Source of the DNA: Siphonodentalium dalli
Lineage: Eukaryota > Mollusca > Scaphopoda > Gadilida > Siphonodentaliidae
Assembly (NCBI GenBank): GCA_032622095.1
Contig: CP136061.1
Location: 58,239,301 to 58,303,300 of the forward strand
Direction: 5' to 3'
DNA: 64,000 bases
Shown: piece after piece, positions 45,642 to 59,228 of the stretch
Numbering within the stretch: the stretch's first letter is position 1
Layout: each line of letters starts with the position of its first letter
The notes under the pieces: generated by a model
The model's input: only the letters and a program-made list of their open reading frames with translations
Databases searched by the model: none
What the model was told of the DNA's origin: nothing
Program-made: the position numbers and the translations under genes

Positions 45642-46658
45642 ATAGAATCCAAAACGCGTGTACATATTGAGCTCAAACTTCCTATGTAAGTGTCAAATCC
45701 CACCGACACGACCGTGGTCGCGGTTTAGAGAAGCTCAGAGCACCCGTTCTCCAATCTCAAATCACCGCAAAGGCACGGCGTGGGTTAATCAAGTGATTAT
45801 TTAATGAGCGTTTGTTTTTGACGCATCTCTATAAAGAGCGTCTGTTTCCCATTCAACGTTATTCGCATCTGCAGAGTTATACGGGAACGCAAACGTTATC
45901 GCTCGAAATTTATTCCCTGCGAGCACGGATGGCGCGCTTTGTTTTTACAGTATATACCTTTGGTATATACCGAAATCATCCCAGATAATCACGAATATAG
46001 CATCAGATTTCTCCCCAGATATACCGTTATAAAGCTACTGGAATCTGCCAATCTACTATTAATATGTGTGTATATATGTGGGTACTTCATAGAATCGAAA
46101 ACGCGTGTAGGAACGGGCATCCCCACGGCAATGTCGGCAAATATATATGAGTGTGTCCTTTATAGACTCGAACCGATTGAGCTCAAACTTGCTAAATATT
46201 TACTGGGAAATTCCAGGCAATGCCGATTGAGTTCAAACTTGCTACCTACGGGAAGTGTCATGTATATGTGTGTGTCCTTTATAGACTCGAACCGATTGAG
46301 CTCAAACTTGCTAAATACGGGAAGTGTCATGGACGGGTTCATTGAAAAACAAAAAAAAATCGGGTCAAATTGAAAAACAAAATTAAAAAGGCACAATTAA
46401 CTCCTTGAAAAACCCCAAAAAATCGGGTAAAATTTAAAAACAAAAATTCAATTAAAAAATTAAAAAAGCACAATTAACTCATTGAAAAACAAAATAATTA
46501 ACTCATTGAAAAACAAAAAATTCAATTAAAATTGTCATGTTTCTGACTATTGCCGAAATTTGCTGCAAATGCAGCACAAGTGTCTCGGAACCTGTTGCAA
46601 TTGCTTTTTCGAGCAAAGCCATGGGACGAATGCCGCCAGTGGCGGGCTAACCTGCTAG
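45563..46658 (+). mobile_element. Helitron-like element J, copy 2
   Basis: Same as 35981-37074, with a GT run longer by two bases. Confidence 0.75.
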
Positions 46659-47797
46659 TCTATACTATATATTTTGAGACTTCGTATATATATATGTGTG
46701 TACTTCATAGAATCCAAAACGACTGATCCGATCGAGCTCAAATTTCGTATGTAAGTGTAAAATCCCACCGACACCGCCGTAGTCGCAGTTTAGAAAAGCT
46801 CAGAGCACCCGTTCTCCACTCCCATTCATCAAAATCAGCTCAAACGGCACGGCCGAGGTTAATAACGTCATTATATATATATATGAAGTCAGAGTCTCCA
46901 GAGTTATACCGGAACAAACACGTGTTTACGTCGTCTTGGGGGTCCACGATGGGAGTCTGACTTCAATGCAATGTTATCGCTCGAAACACGTGTTTACTTC
47001 GTGTTGAGGTTCACGATGGGAGTCTGACAATTGTTATCGCTCGAAATAGTACAACGGCTGGACAGATTGAGCTCAAACTTCCCATCTAGAGGTAAAATCA
47101 TCGTACGATGTCGTCCACGCGTTTTCCAGAAGCTCCGAGCACCCGTACTCCACTCCCAGTCATTAAAATCAGCTCAAACGGCACGGCCGGGGTTAATAAC
47201 GTCATTATATATATATATGAAGTCAGAGTCTCCAGAGTTATACGGGAACAAACACGTGTTTACGTCGTCTTGGGGGTCCACGATGGGAGTCTGACTTCAA
47301 TGCAATGTTATCGCTCGAAACACGTGTTTACTTCGTGTTGAGGTTCACGATGGGAGTCTGACAATTGTTATCGCTCGAAATAGTACATTAGGACGGGTAC
47401 GAAATGCATTTATCTCGATTAAAAAGGCAGATCTCGGAAACGGGTGGAGCTATCGACTTGAAAATTGCAATGTGAATGTATCTTGCGCCGGGTACAAATT
47501 TTATCGGGTCGGCGAGCCCATGCGACGCCCGTGCAGCGCATGCGCAGACGAGATATCGGAAACGGGTGGAGCTATCGACTTGAAATTTGCTATGTGAATG
47601 TATCTTGGGCCGGGTACAAATTTGATCGGGTCGCCGAGCCCGTGCGAAGCCAGCTTCGCGCATGCGCAGACCAGATCTCGGAAACGGGTGGAGCTACCGG
47701 GTACAATTTTTTCTTATTGAAACGCGTGGAGCTAAAAATAAAAAAAATATATAAACAATGTTTCGGACAAGCCGCCGGTGGCGGGCTACCCTGCTAG
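46659..47797 (+). mobile_element. Helitron-like element E, copy 2
   Basis: Same as 37075-38213, including the variant ATCATCGTACGATG. Confidence 0.8.
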
Positions 47798-48936
47798 TCT
47801 ATACTATATATTTTGAGACTTCGTATATATATATGTGTGTACTTCATAGAATCCAAAACGACTGATCCGATCGAGCTCAAATTTCGTATGTAAGTGTAAA
47901 ATCCCACCGACACCGCCGTAGTCGCAGTTTAGAAAAGCTCAGAGCACCCGTTCTCCACTCCCATTCATCAAAATCAGCTCAAACGGCACGGCCGAGGTTA
48001 ATAACGTCATTATATATATATATGAAGTCAGAGTCTCCAGAGTTATACCGGAACAAACACGTGTTTACGTCGTCTTGGGGGTCCACGATGGGAGTCTGAC
48101 TTCAATGCAATGTTATCGCTCGAAACACGTGTTTACTTCGTGTTGAGGTTCACGATGGGAGTCTGACAATTGTTATCGCTCGAAATAGTACAACGGCTGG
48201 ACAGATTGAGCTCAAACTTCCCATCTAGAGGTAAAATCACCGTACGATGTCGTCCACGCGTTTTCCAGAAGCTCCGAGCACCCGTACTCCACTCCCAGTC
48301 ATTAAAATCAGCTCAAACGGCACGGCCGGGGTTAATAACGTCATTATATATATATATGAAGTCAGAGTCTCCAGAGTTATACGGGAACAAACACGTGTTT
48401 ACGTCGTCTTGGGGGTCCACGATGGGAGTCTGACTTCAATGCAATGTTATCGCTCGAAACACGTGTTTACTTCGTGTTGAGGTTCACGATGGGAGTCTGA
48501 CAATTGTTATCGCTCGAAATAGTACATTAGGACGGGTACGAAATGCATTTATCTCGATTAAAAAGGCAGATCTCGGAAACGGGTGGAGCTATCGACTTGA
48601 AAATTGCAATGTGAATGTATCTTGCGCCGGGTACAAATTTTATCGGGTCGGCGAGCCCATGCGACGCCCGTGCAGCGCATGCGCAGACGAGATATCGGAA
48701 ACGGGTGGAGCTATCGACTTGAAATTTGCTATGTGAATGTATCTTGGGCCGGGTACAAATTTGATCGGGTCGCCGAGCCCGTGCGAAGCCAGCTTCGCGC
48801 ATGCGCAGACCAGATCTCGGAAACGGGTGGAGCTACCGGGTACAATTTTTTCTTATTGAAACGCGTGGAGCTAAAAATAAAAAAAATATATAAACAATGT
48901 TTCGGACAAGCCGCCGGTGGCGGGCTACCCTGCTAG
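47798..48936 (+). mobile_element. Helitron-like element E, tandem copy
   Basis: A further 1139-bp E unit joined directly to the previous one. It carries the variant ATCACCGTACGATG, also found in the E unit at 53454 but not in the one at 46659. Confidence 0.8.
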
Positions 48937-49095
48937 TACTATATATTTTGAGACTTCGTATATATATATGTGTGTAGAGCTATCGACTTGAAATTTGGTT
49001 TTCTTGAATAGCCCGGACAACGTCGGGCTGGGTTGAGCTATCGACTTGAAATTTGGTTTTTGAATAGCCCAGACAACGTCGGGCTCATCGGCTAG
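48937..49095 (+). mobile_element. 159-bp chimeric Helitron-like remnant, copy 2
   Basis: Identical to 42138-42296, showing that copies 2 and 3 of the large unit share one rearranged ancestor. Confidence 0.75.
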
Positions 49096-49605
49096 TCTCA
49101 TATATATTTTGAAGACCTCTGTTTGTTTGTCTGTCTGTCTGTATGTTTGTCTGTCATTTATACAAATCTACGATTCTCGACCGATCGGGACGAAACTTGG
49201 TACGTGTGTGTAGTTTGACCAGGCGGTGGACGTTGTCGTATTGGCGAGCCCGTGTGGCGCCCGCTTCGCGCATGCGCAGACGAGATCTCGGAAACGGGTG
49301 GAGCTATCGACTTGAAATTTGCTATGTGAATGTATCTTGCCCCGGATACGAATTTTATCGGGTCGCCGAGCCCGTGCGACGCCAGTTTCGCGCATGCGCA
49401 GACGAGATCTCGGAAACGGGTGGAGCTATCGACTTGAAATTTGCTATGTGAATGTATCTTGCCCCGGATACGAATTTTATCGGGTCGCCGAGCCCGTGCG
49501 ACGACAGCTTCGCGCATGCGCAGACGAGATCTCGGAAACGGGTGGAGCTATCGACTTGAAATTTGGTTTTTGAATAGCCCGGACAACGTCGGGCTCATCG
49601 GCTAG
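49096..49605 (+). mobile_element. Helitron-like element H1, copy 3
   Basis: Same 510 bp as the two other H1 copies. Confidence 0.85.
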
Positions 49606-52227
49606 TAACATATATTACAATATACAGCACCGGTTCATGTTTTTGAATGTTTTATACATATAATGGCTTTTCCTCGATTTGTTCAGATAAACCAAAGATC
49701 ATGAAAATAACAACAAGATAAGTTGAACGTATTAAACAGTACTTTTTCAAATATTGACATCATTAGTTTGCATACCAGCATCATAGAAAGCAGGACCCAC
49801 CAGCATCATAGCAAATTAGCAGGACTACTTAACCACTAACCAGAGGTGAGATTGTAGTTATATTTTTTATATGATTGCCTGATTGGTCTCAAGTTACCAT
49901 ATATCCTAGGTACTTTTCTGTGTATCAATTTACACTCAATTAGCAAAAGCTTGGTTAAGCAAAAATATAAAACGGTCCACAAAAATAAAAATACAAAGCA
50001 GTCCCAGCTCAACAAAAATAGCCAATATGAGGTCTATCAGAATGTATGAAGAATTAAAGATGTAACTAACATAAAGAAATTTTATAATGTTGATCAAGCT
50101 GGTACGTAATTTAATCGAGAGATAAAAGACTGTGACAAGAAATTTGAGCTTGGTGGTTAGTACATTGGGGGGGGGGGGTGGGGGCAATTAAATTGGGGCA
50201 GAGGTCTAAATCATTACTATTTTTTTTTAGCCTGAACAGTGCACTGAAGCCCAAATAAAGTATATATATGAAAAAGGCATCCCATACATGCTACTGCTGT
50301 AGTACTTGTATTACACTTACGCTACCGGTAACACATGTCTGAGTTACTTATTGCCAAATTTGCCATTACACCGTAACCCCTCCATCCCCCACGCCACCAT
50401 TCATTTTCAAACAGTTTACAGTCAGTGACTCTAGTATAGGGATGTTGGTGTAGATAGAGGGTTTTCATTGGCACCCCACCCCCTGAACACTTTGGTAGAC
50501 ATTTTACAGATGGTACTTAAACATTTTCATACTTTTTGTCTTAATCTTAAAGGTACTCAATCCGAGTCCCCATATCAACAAGTTACAACTGAACAACATT
50601 TCTTCAAAATACGCTTTTGTTATCAGAATCGATCAATTACAACATAATAATGCTAACGGCTGTCAACTATGGTATAACATTTCTCAAAATGTGTTATTTA
50701 TCAACATGTTGTTCAACATAATTTGGCCATATTACCACTTGATTTTAGAGTTATCCATCTTCATCCGCAATTTTGTCCAAGACCGTTGGTTTAACGAATA
50801 TTTTCTGGGCCACAAATAATTACACATTTCGAGAAATAACAAATTTCAAAAATCGATATCTGATCAACCTGAGCTTTGATGGGTGGGTTTCTCAACTCAA
50901 TAAATCCCCAAAGAAATAGTCATCTGGGAGCATTAATTCGGATTATGCATCTTTAAAACAACAAATTTTACACTAAATTAAATACTGTTTGGAAATTCAA
51001 GCTATCAGATTCAGAACAGTTTCAACTACTTTCAGTATCTGAATCTGTTTTTGGTCTGAAATTTCCAAAGGTGTACTTGGGTCAGGTACAAATTTCCAAT
51101 TGTTGACATTGTTTACCAAAGTTGGAGATTAGACAGTCATTTAACAGTGTCACACCCACCCCACTTCACTTTTCAAAGACCGTGAAGTGATGAGAAGTCT
51201 TAAATTAAAAATCCTCACCAATGTTACTGTCACTGACACTCAGAGTCAGACACTGACTCACTCGTCGACTGAAATTGGCCATAACATTAACAATGTGTCA
51301 AATTAATGTAAGTATCTAACTTTTATTTTATTTAATCCTGGTTGGTCGAATACATCTGCTCTAAATAGATCGTGATTTATAACCGATTGTTAATGTTATT
51401 GAACATTCAGTTATTTCAGTATTCAGCTTTTCAAATTCAAATCGGCATCTTCAAAACTTTGTTGATATCCGCGCACCGTTAATGCTGGATAGCCTGCGAC
51501 GAAAGACCATCCTGTTAGATTTGTGCGCATGCGTAAATTGGACCTTCCCGGTTGGGTTCCTTCTCACGCTTACCGAGTGACACCAACCTACGAATCTGTC
51601 TGATCGCCATTCTGTTGCGCGAGCGCACGTAATAATGTGTGCATATTATATTATGAATGTATTTCAATTGAAATAAATTGAACATCCATCTCAGCATTCA
51701 TATTTGCGATCTCAATAACGTGAATGAATGATAACGTGATGCCTTGATCACACGCACGTGAATGCTGCCGTTCGCATGCATGCAGCTAATCGGATATTCG
51801 TTTAGTATTAACAAGCTTGGAGTTTGTATATAGACCACACATGCCGGACGACACGCTACGGCGTATTAACGATTTGTTATAATCATGTTTATTTTACAGA
51901 CTTTATGACTCGTTCCCACTCGAGTAGACCGTTACGCGACAATGAAACCGAATCATCTTATCGAATATACATATATCGTATTGCTCCAAATTATGCAATT
52001 CTGGCTTTCAGTCATTAGATAAAATTGTAACGATCCTTGTAACATCCGAACATATATCATCACAGTGTGTGGCACACGTATGTGCCTTCTTATCAGGATG
52101 TCGATGGGCCTCTGTATTGTGTCTATGTAGCACATGTAGTCAGCTTACCAACCTACAACACCATGTTTAAACAAAATCAAACCAGACCATGCGGTTTTGA
52201 TAAATAACGTATCTTCCTCAGATGATG

Positions 52228-52273
<46 letters not shown>

Positions 52274-52359
52274 GTGGAAGTGTCTACTTTGGCGGTTCTC
52301 TTGTGAAATAACGCGTGGCATTATAAGAAATAAATATTCATATTAAGCCTATGCAGTTA
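49606..52359. repeat. 2.75-kb core, copy 3
   Basis: Third copy of the core, with a G run of 12 (50167-50178). Otherwise nearly identical. Confidence 0.85.
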
Positions 52360-52388
52360 TCTTCTCTTCTATATATTTTGATACTTCG

Positions 52389-52436
<48 letters not shown>

Positions 52437-53453
52437 ATAGAATCCAAAACGCGTGTACATATTGAGCTCAAACTTCCTATGTAAGTGTCAAATCCCACCG
52501 ACACGACCGTGGTCGCGGTTTAGAGAAGCTCAGAGCACCCGTTCTCCAATCTCAAATCACCGCAAAGGCACGGCGTGGGTTAATCAAGTGATTATTTAAT
52601 GAGCGTTTGTTTTTGACGCATCTCTATAAAGAGCGTCTGTTTCCCATTCAACGTTATTCGCATCTGCAGAGTTATACGGGAACGCAAACGTTATCGCTCG
52701 AAATTTATTCCCTGCGAGCACGGATGGCGCGCTTTGTTTTTACAGTATATACCTTTGGTATATACCGAAATCATCCCAGATAATCACGAATATAGCATCA
52801 GATTTCTCCCCAGATATACCGTTATAAAGCTACTGGAATCTGCCAATCTACTATTAATATGTGTGTATATATGTGGGTACTTCATAGAATCGAAAACGCG
52901 TGTAGGAACGGGCATCCCCACGGCAATGTCGGCAAATATATATGAGTGTGTCCTTTATAGACTCGAACCGATTGAGCTCAAACTTGCTAAATATTTACTG
53001 GGAAATTCCAGGCAATGCCGATTGAGTTCAAACTTGCTACCTACGGGAAGTGTCATGTATATGTGTGTGTCCTTTATAGACTCGAACCGATTGAGCTCAA
53101 ACTTGCTAAATACGGGAAGTGTCATGGACGGGTTCATTGAAAAACAAAAAAAAATCGGGTCAAATTGAAAAACAAAATTAAAAAGGCACAATTAACTCCT
53201 TGAAAAACCCCAAAAAATCGGGTAAAATTTAAAAACAAAAATTCAATTAAAAAATTAAAAAAGCACAATTAACTCATTGAAAAACAAAATAATTAACTCA
53301 TTGAAAAACAAAAAATTCAATTAAAATTGTCATGTTTCTGACTATTGCCGAAATTTGCTGCAAATGCAGCACAAGTGTCTCGGAACCTGTTGCAATTGCT
53401 TTTTCGAGCAAAGCCATGGGACGAATGCCGCCAGTGGCGGGCTAACCTGCTAG
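52360..53453 (+). mobile_element. Helitron-like element J, copy 3
   Basis: Same as 35981-37074. Confidence 0.75.
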
Positions 53454-54592
53454 TCTATACTATATATTTTGAGACTTCGTATATATATATGTGTGTACTT
53501 CATAGAATCCAAAACGACTGATCCGATCGAGCTCAAATTTCGTATGTAAGTGTAAAATCCCACCGACACCGCCGTAGTCGCAGTTTAGAAAAGCTCAGAG
53601 CACCCGTTCTCCACTCCCATTCATCAAAATCAGCTCAAACGGCACGGCCGAGGTTAATAACGTCATTATATATATATATGAAGTCAGAGTCTCCAGAGTT
53701 ATACCGGAACAAACACGTGTTTACGTCGTCTTGGGGGTCCACGATGGGAGTCTGACTTCAATGCAATGTTATCGCTCGAAACACGTGTTTACTTCGTGTT
53801 GAGGTTCACGATGGGAGTCTGACAATTGTTATCGCTCGAAATAGTACAACGGCTGGACAGATTGAGCTCAAACTTCCCATCTAGAGGTAAAATCACCGTA
53901 CGATGTCGTCCACGCGTTTTCCAGAAGCTCCGAGCACCCGTACTCCACTCCCAGTCATTAAAATCAGCTCAAACGGCACGGCCGGGGTTAATAACGTCAT
54001 TATATATATATATGAAGTCAGAGTCTCCAGAGTTATACGGGAACAAACACGTGTTTACGTCGTCTTGGGGGTCCACGATGGGAGTCTGACTTCAATGCAA
54101 TGTTATCGCTCGAAACACGTGTTTACTTCGTGTTGAGGTTCACGATGGGAGTCTGACAATTGTTATCGCTCGAAATAGTACATTAGGACGGGTACGAAAT
54201 GCATTTATCTCGATTAAAAAGGCAGATCTCGGAAACGGGTGGAGCTATCGACTTGAAAATTGCAATGTGAATGTATCTTGCGCCGGGTACAAATTTTATC
54301 GGGTCGGCGAGCCCATGCGACGCCCGTGCAGCGCATGCGCAGACGAGATATCGGAAACGGGTGGAGCTATCGACTTGAAATTTGCTATGTGAATGTATCT
54401 TGGGCCGGGTACAAATTTGATCGGGTCGCCGAGCCCGTGCGAAGCCAGCTTCGCGCATGCGCAGACCAGATCTCGGAAACGGGTGGAGCTACCGGGTACA
54501 ATTTTTTCTTATTGAAACGCGTGGAGCTAAAAATAAAAAATATATATAAACAATGTTTCGGACAAGCCGCCGGTGGCGGGCTACCCTGCTAG
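53454..54592 (+). mobile_element. Helitron-like element E, copy 4
   Basis: 1139-bp E unit with the ATCACCGTACGATG variant. It ends CTAG and is followed directly by element P. Confidence 0.8.
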
Positions 54593-55679
54593 TACTATAT
54601 ATTTTGAGACTTCGTATATATATATGTGTGTATGTATGTACATCATAGAATCGAAAACGGTTCGCTCGATTGAGTTCAAACTTCCCATCTAAATGTAAAA
54701 TCCCACCGACACGACCGTGGTCGCGGTTTAGGGAAGCTCAGAGCACCCGTTCTCAAATCACCGCAAAGGCACGGCGTGGGTTAATCAAGTGATTATTTAA
54801 TGAGCGTTTGTTTTTGACGCATCTCTATAAAGAGCGTCTGTTTGCCATTCAACGTTATTTGCATCTGCAGAGAGATATACGGAACATACATTAAATTTAA
54901 AAAACATTTGTTTCTGACCAACCCTGCGAGCACGGATGGCGCGCTTTGTTTTCACAGTATATAGTTATATACCGAAATCATCCCAGATAATCACGAATAT
55001 AGCATCAGATTTCTCCCCAGATATACCGTTATAAAGCTACTGGAATCTGCCAATCTACGGGAAATTCCAGGGAATGCCGATTGAGCTCAAACTTGCTACC
55101 CACGGGAAGTGTCATATATATGAGTGTGTCCTTTATAGACTCGAACCGATTGAGCTCTAACTTGCTAAATAAGAAAATAGCCCCCAAGCCGTAAATATCA
55201 ACAACAACGATATTACTAAATACACGTTTTCGGCAATGTGAGAGTTTTCGGGGAGCCGTGATGCCAACAACAACGACCCGAAGCCCTGAATGCCAACAAC
55301 AGATTCAATGCAATGTTATCTATTATGCAGAGAGATTTCACGACATTACGACGGGTACGGCAGACTCAAAATATTATGCAGACAGATTTCCCGACGGGAA
55401 GCGTTTGTTTTAAATTCAATGCAATGTTATCGTAGAGAGATTTCACGAAACAAAGAATGCGTTGTCTGTCGTTCCTAGGAAGGGGGGATTTCTACGGGTA
55501 AATTTTTCCGCCAGAAACAAAAAAAATAATTAAAACAATTTAAAAAAATTAACAATAAAAAAACAATTCAGAAACAAAATATATTAAATTTAAAAAACAT
55601 TAAATTCATATTCAAAAATGTCATGTTTCTGAAACAAAGCCATGGGACGAATGCCGCCAGTGGCGGGCTAACCTGCTAG
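54593..55679 (+). mobile_element. Helitron-like element P (diverged J type)
   Basis: It starts TACTATATATTTTGAG after CTAG and ends with the J-type hairpin and CTAG. The left half matches J with small deletions. The middle (about 55170-55480) is different, with repeated CAACAACAACGA and TTATGCAGA(G/C)AGATTTC phrases. Confidence 0.7.
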
Positions 55680-55701
55680 TACTATATATTTTGAGACTTC
55701 G

Positions 55702-55739
<38 letters not shown>

Positions 55740-56756
55740 ATAGAATCCAAAACGCGTGTACATATTGAGCTCAAACTTCCTATGTAAGTGTCAAATCCCA
55801 CCGACACGACCGTGGTCGCGGTTTAGAGAAGCTCAGAGCACCCGTTCTCCAATCTCAAATCACCGCAAAGGCACGGCGTGGGTTAATCAAGTGATTATTT
55901 AATGAGCGTTTGTTTTTGACGCATCTCTATAAAGAGCGTCTGTTTCCCATTCAACGTTATTCGCATCTGCAGAGTTATACGGGAACGCAAACGTTATCGC
56001 TCGAAATTTATTCCCTGCGAGCACGGATGGCGCGCTTTGTTTTTACAGTATATACCTTTGGTATATACCGAAATCATCCCAGATAATCACGAATATAGCA
56101 TCAGATTTCTCCCCAGATATACCGTTATAAAGCTACTGGAATCTGCCAATCTACTATTAATATGTGTGTATATATGTGGGTACTTCATAGAATCGAAAAC
56201 GCGTGTAGGAACGGGCATCCCCACGGCAATGTCGGCAAATATATATGAGTGTGTCCTTTATAGACTCGAACCGATTGAGCTCAAACTTGCTAAATATTTA
56301 CTGGGAAATTCCAGGCAATGCCGATTGAGTTCAAACTTGCTACCTACGGGAAGTGTCATATATATGTGTGTGTCCTTTATAGACTCGAACCGATTGAGCT
56401 CAAACTTGCTAAATACGGGAAGTGTCATGGACGGGTTCATTGAAAAACAAAAAAAAATCGGGTCAAATTGAAAAACAAAATTAAAAAGGCACAATTAACT
56501 CCTTGAAAAACCCCAAAAAATCGGGTAAAATTTAAAAACAAAAATTCAATTAAAAAATTAAAAAAGCACAATTAACTCATTGAAAAACAAAATAATTAAC
56601 TCATTGAAAAACAAAAAATTCAATTAAAATTGTCATGTTTCTGACTATTGCCGAAATTTGCTGCAAATGCAGCACAAGTGTCTCGGAACCTGTTGCAATT
56701 GCTTTTTCGAGCAAAGCCATGGGACGAATGCCGCCAGTGGCGGGCTAACCTGCTAG
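55680..56756 (+). mobile_element. Helitron-like element J, copy 4
   Basis: It begins TACTATATATTTTGAGACTTCG and then follows J closely to CTAG, followed by T. It closes the array. One change seen is GTCATATATATG for GTCATGTATATG. Confidence 0.75.
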
Positions 56757-58387
56757 TATTATACATAAGACAAATTTACCATATAACCGGCTGTGCGTTG
56801 TATAATTTGTTTTCAAACTTTTCGGTTATAACTGCAGACCATTAATCGAAACAAGAGTCATTTCTGACCTCGTTAAACTAAGAATGATAACGTTAAAATA
56901 TTGAATCTACCAAAACAACAACACGATGACCTCATGTAATAGTTCCCAATATGATGGAGATTTATGCACAATTTCATTTAGATTGTTGTGTGCAAATCTT
57001 AGCGATATTACTTTTTTTCAAAATAAGTGAAAACGAATAATTCTAGAACTTAACAAGCCGAAAACTAAATCTGCGAACAATACGAATTGAAAGTCATCGT
57101 GACGCTGAACATCCATAACAATTCTGGTTAGAACCATAAACCAAACTCAGGACGGAGACCCTGATAAGATAAGATTCATTTCGGTTAAAAATACATATCA
57201 ATTACAGTATATGCAACCTATACGATAACATAATGAAGTCTTGTGTAAATATTATGCCCACAAAATATGTGGTCCTATGGGCTAAATTAGAAAAGTTATA
57301 AACTATAGTGTAATTTACATGTGCACATAACACAGTCATACTAGCAGTCACTTTGTTGTGTGTTTGTTCATATATGTTCGGATGATTAGTGTGTTAACAT
57401 AGAATCGTTTCAATTTTATATGATGACTCTCAAAAAAGCCAGAATTGCATAATTTGGAGCAATATGATATATATATATATTCGATAAGATGATTCGGTTT
57501 CATTGTCGCGTAACGGTCTACTCGAGTGGGAACGAGTCATAAAGTCTGTAAAATAACATGATTATAACAAATCGTTGATACGCCGCAGCGTGTCGTCCGG
57601 CATGTGTGGTCTATATACAAACCCCAAGCATGTTAATAGTAAACGAATATCCGATTAGCTACATGCATGCGAACGGCAGCATTCACGTGCGTGTGATCAG
57701 GCATCGAGTTATCATTCATTCACGTTATTGAGATCGCAAATCTGAATGCTGAGATGGATGTTCAATTAATTTCAATTGAAATACATCCATAATATAATAT
57801 GCACACATTATTTCGAATATGTTATGGATTAATATTTCAGTTGACATTCGCAGTCCAATTGATCAGTCTCAGATACACATAAAACACTCGAAAACTCATC
57901 AGAACTCCTTAGGTGATACGCATATTTACTGCACAGAAGCTCGGCGTTTGGTCGCATCTTCATCTGTGCCGTTAGCATCTTTCTGGACCGACAGTGGTCC
58001 CTTCATATCGCGCGGATATTGAGAACGACATGGATTTTTAAAATTCTGTCAAATCATATGCTTCATTGACAGATTCAACTATATACCGGCATTTGTTTTG
58101 GAAGCGTGGGAGTCCAGGAACTATACTAGTGAATGGATGTTCTCGAAAATTTGAGTGAGCAAAAGCAAAAACACCATTGAAAAAATTAATGGTCTGATCT
58201 GGGAAAACTAAATGACAACTAGTGGATAAATACTCCTGCTTCGTGTGGACATACACATACGATGCTCGATGTCGGTATTACGATGAGAAACAAACATATC
58301 CCCATATCATATAGGTAAAAATGACTTTCCCATATTCTCGGTTTTGGCGATACCCTCGGTTTTGGCGATACCACGTACACGGGGGTG
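56757..58387. other. Unassigned region with an inverted segment
   Basis: The part 57367-57815 is the diverged reverse complement of 35235-35685 in the core. The rest shows no gene, including the 67-codon frame at 57819. I looked here for an exon 1 serving gene copy B and did not find a signal-peptide exon with a donor. Confidence 0.5.
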
Positions 58388-58886
58388 CTAATGAATTAAC
58401 AGTTATCTGCTGGTGATTTGGAGATATCTCCATATTAATATGGAGATATATCCTTATCCATTATAGATATCTCCAAAATACAAATACTAATAATAGCTAA
58501 TTATATTAGCAATCGCGCCAATCGTACCAAACATCCATTATGTAGTGACATTCTTTAAATACAAATTTCCTCAGCCAAGGGCCAACCTTGATCTAGCCCG
58601 ATAATCTCTTGAAGGCACTACATATTACATATCTCAAAACTTTTCACCATGTAAATACATTTGTACCGTCATTTTGATTTCATTTGTATTGTAATATTGT
58701 GTTGGGAGAGGGGCTTCATAATTTGCAAAACCTTGTGCCCCGATCCCTTTTGTATATTATGCAAATAAAATATGTTTCAAGTCAAGATATCTTCATAAGA
58801 ATTGGAGATATCTCTTAATCAATTGATGATATCTCCAAATTAATTGGAGATATCTCTGACTCACTAGAAGATATATGTAAATATAG
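58388..58886. mobile_element. GGAGATATC element, second copy, left end missing
   Basis: It matches 5887-6385 with scattered changes. The outer left end is absent, so the duplicated block begins inside the element. Confidence 0.65.
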
Positions 58887-59228
58887 GGGATACTGAAATA
58901 GAGGGACGGAGCCCCATAGCACGACTGCCATCATTGATCCCGTGTCGGGTATATATCACGGTATTTTGAACATGTTGGAAATCGCTATTCAATGCCGTGT
59001 ATTAAACCTATATCGTTTACGGGAAATATAGAATATACCATGTACGTGTGAGTGGCCTCTGTGAAATATGCATCGTCTGATTCTCATCTTGCAATGGGTC
59101 GCGCTTGGGAGAACATCATGGCAGATACCCTACGCACAACACCTTTTATTTAATAGGAACAAAGATAGCCGAATAAAGAATAATTAAAATACGGGTGCCA
59201 CCTTCGAATATGTTTATCTCGCTTGTAG

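Noticed and set aside
32113-56756. An autonomous Helitron with Rep/helicase
   Set aside because: No frame long enough for a Rep or helicase domain is present anywhere in the array.
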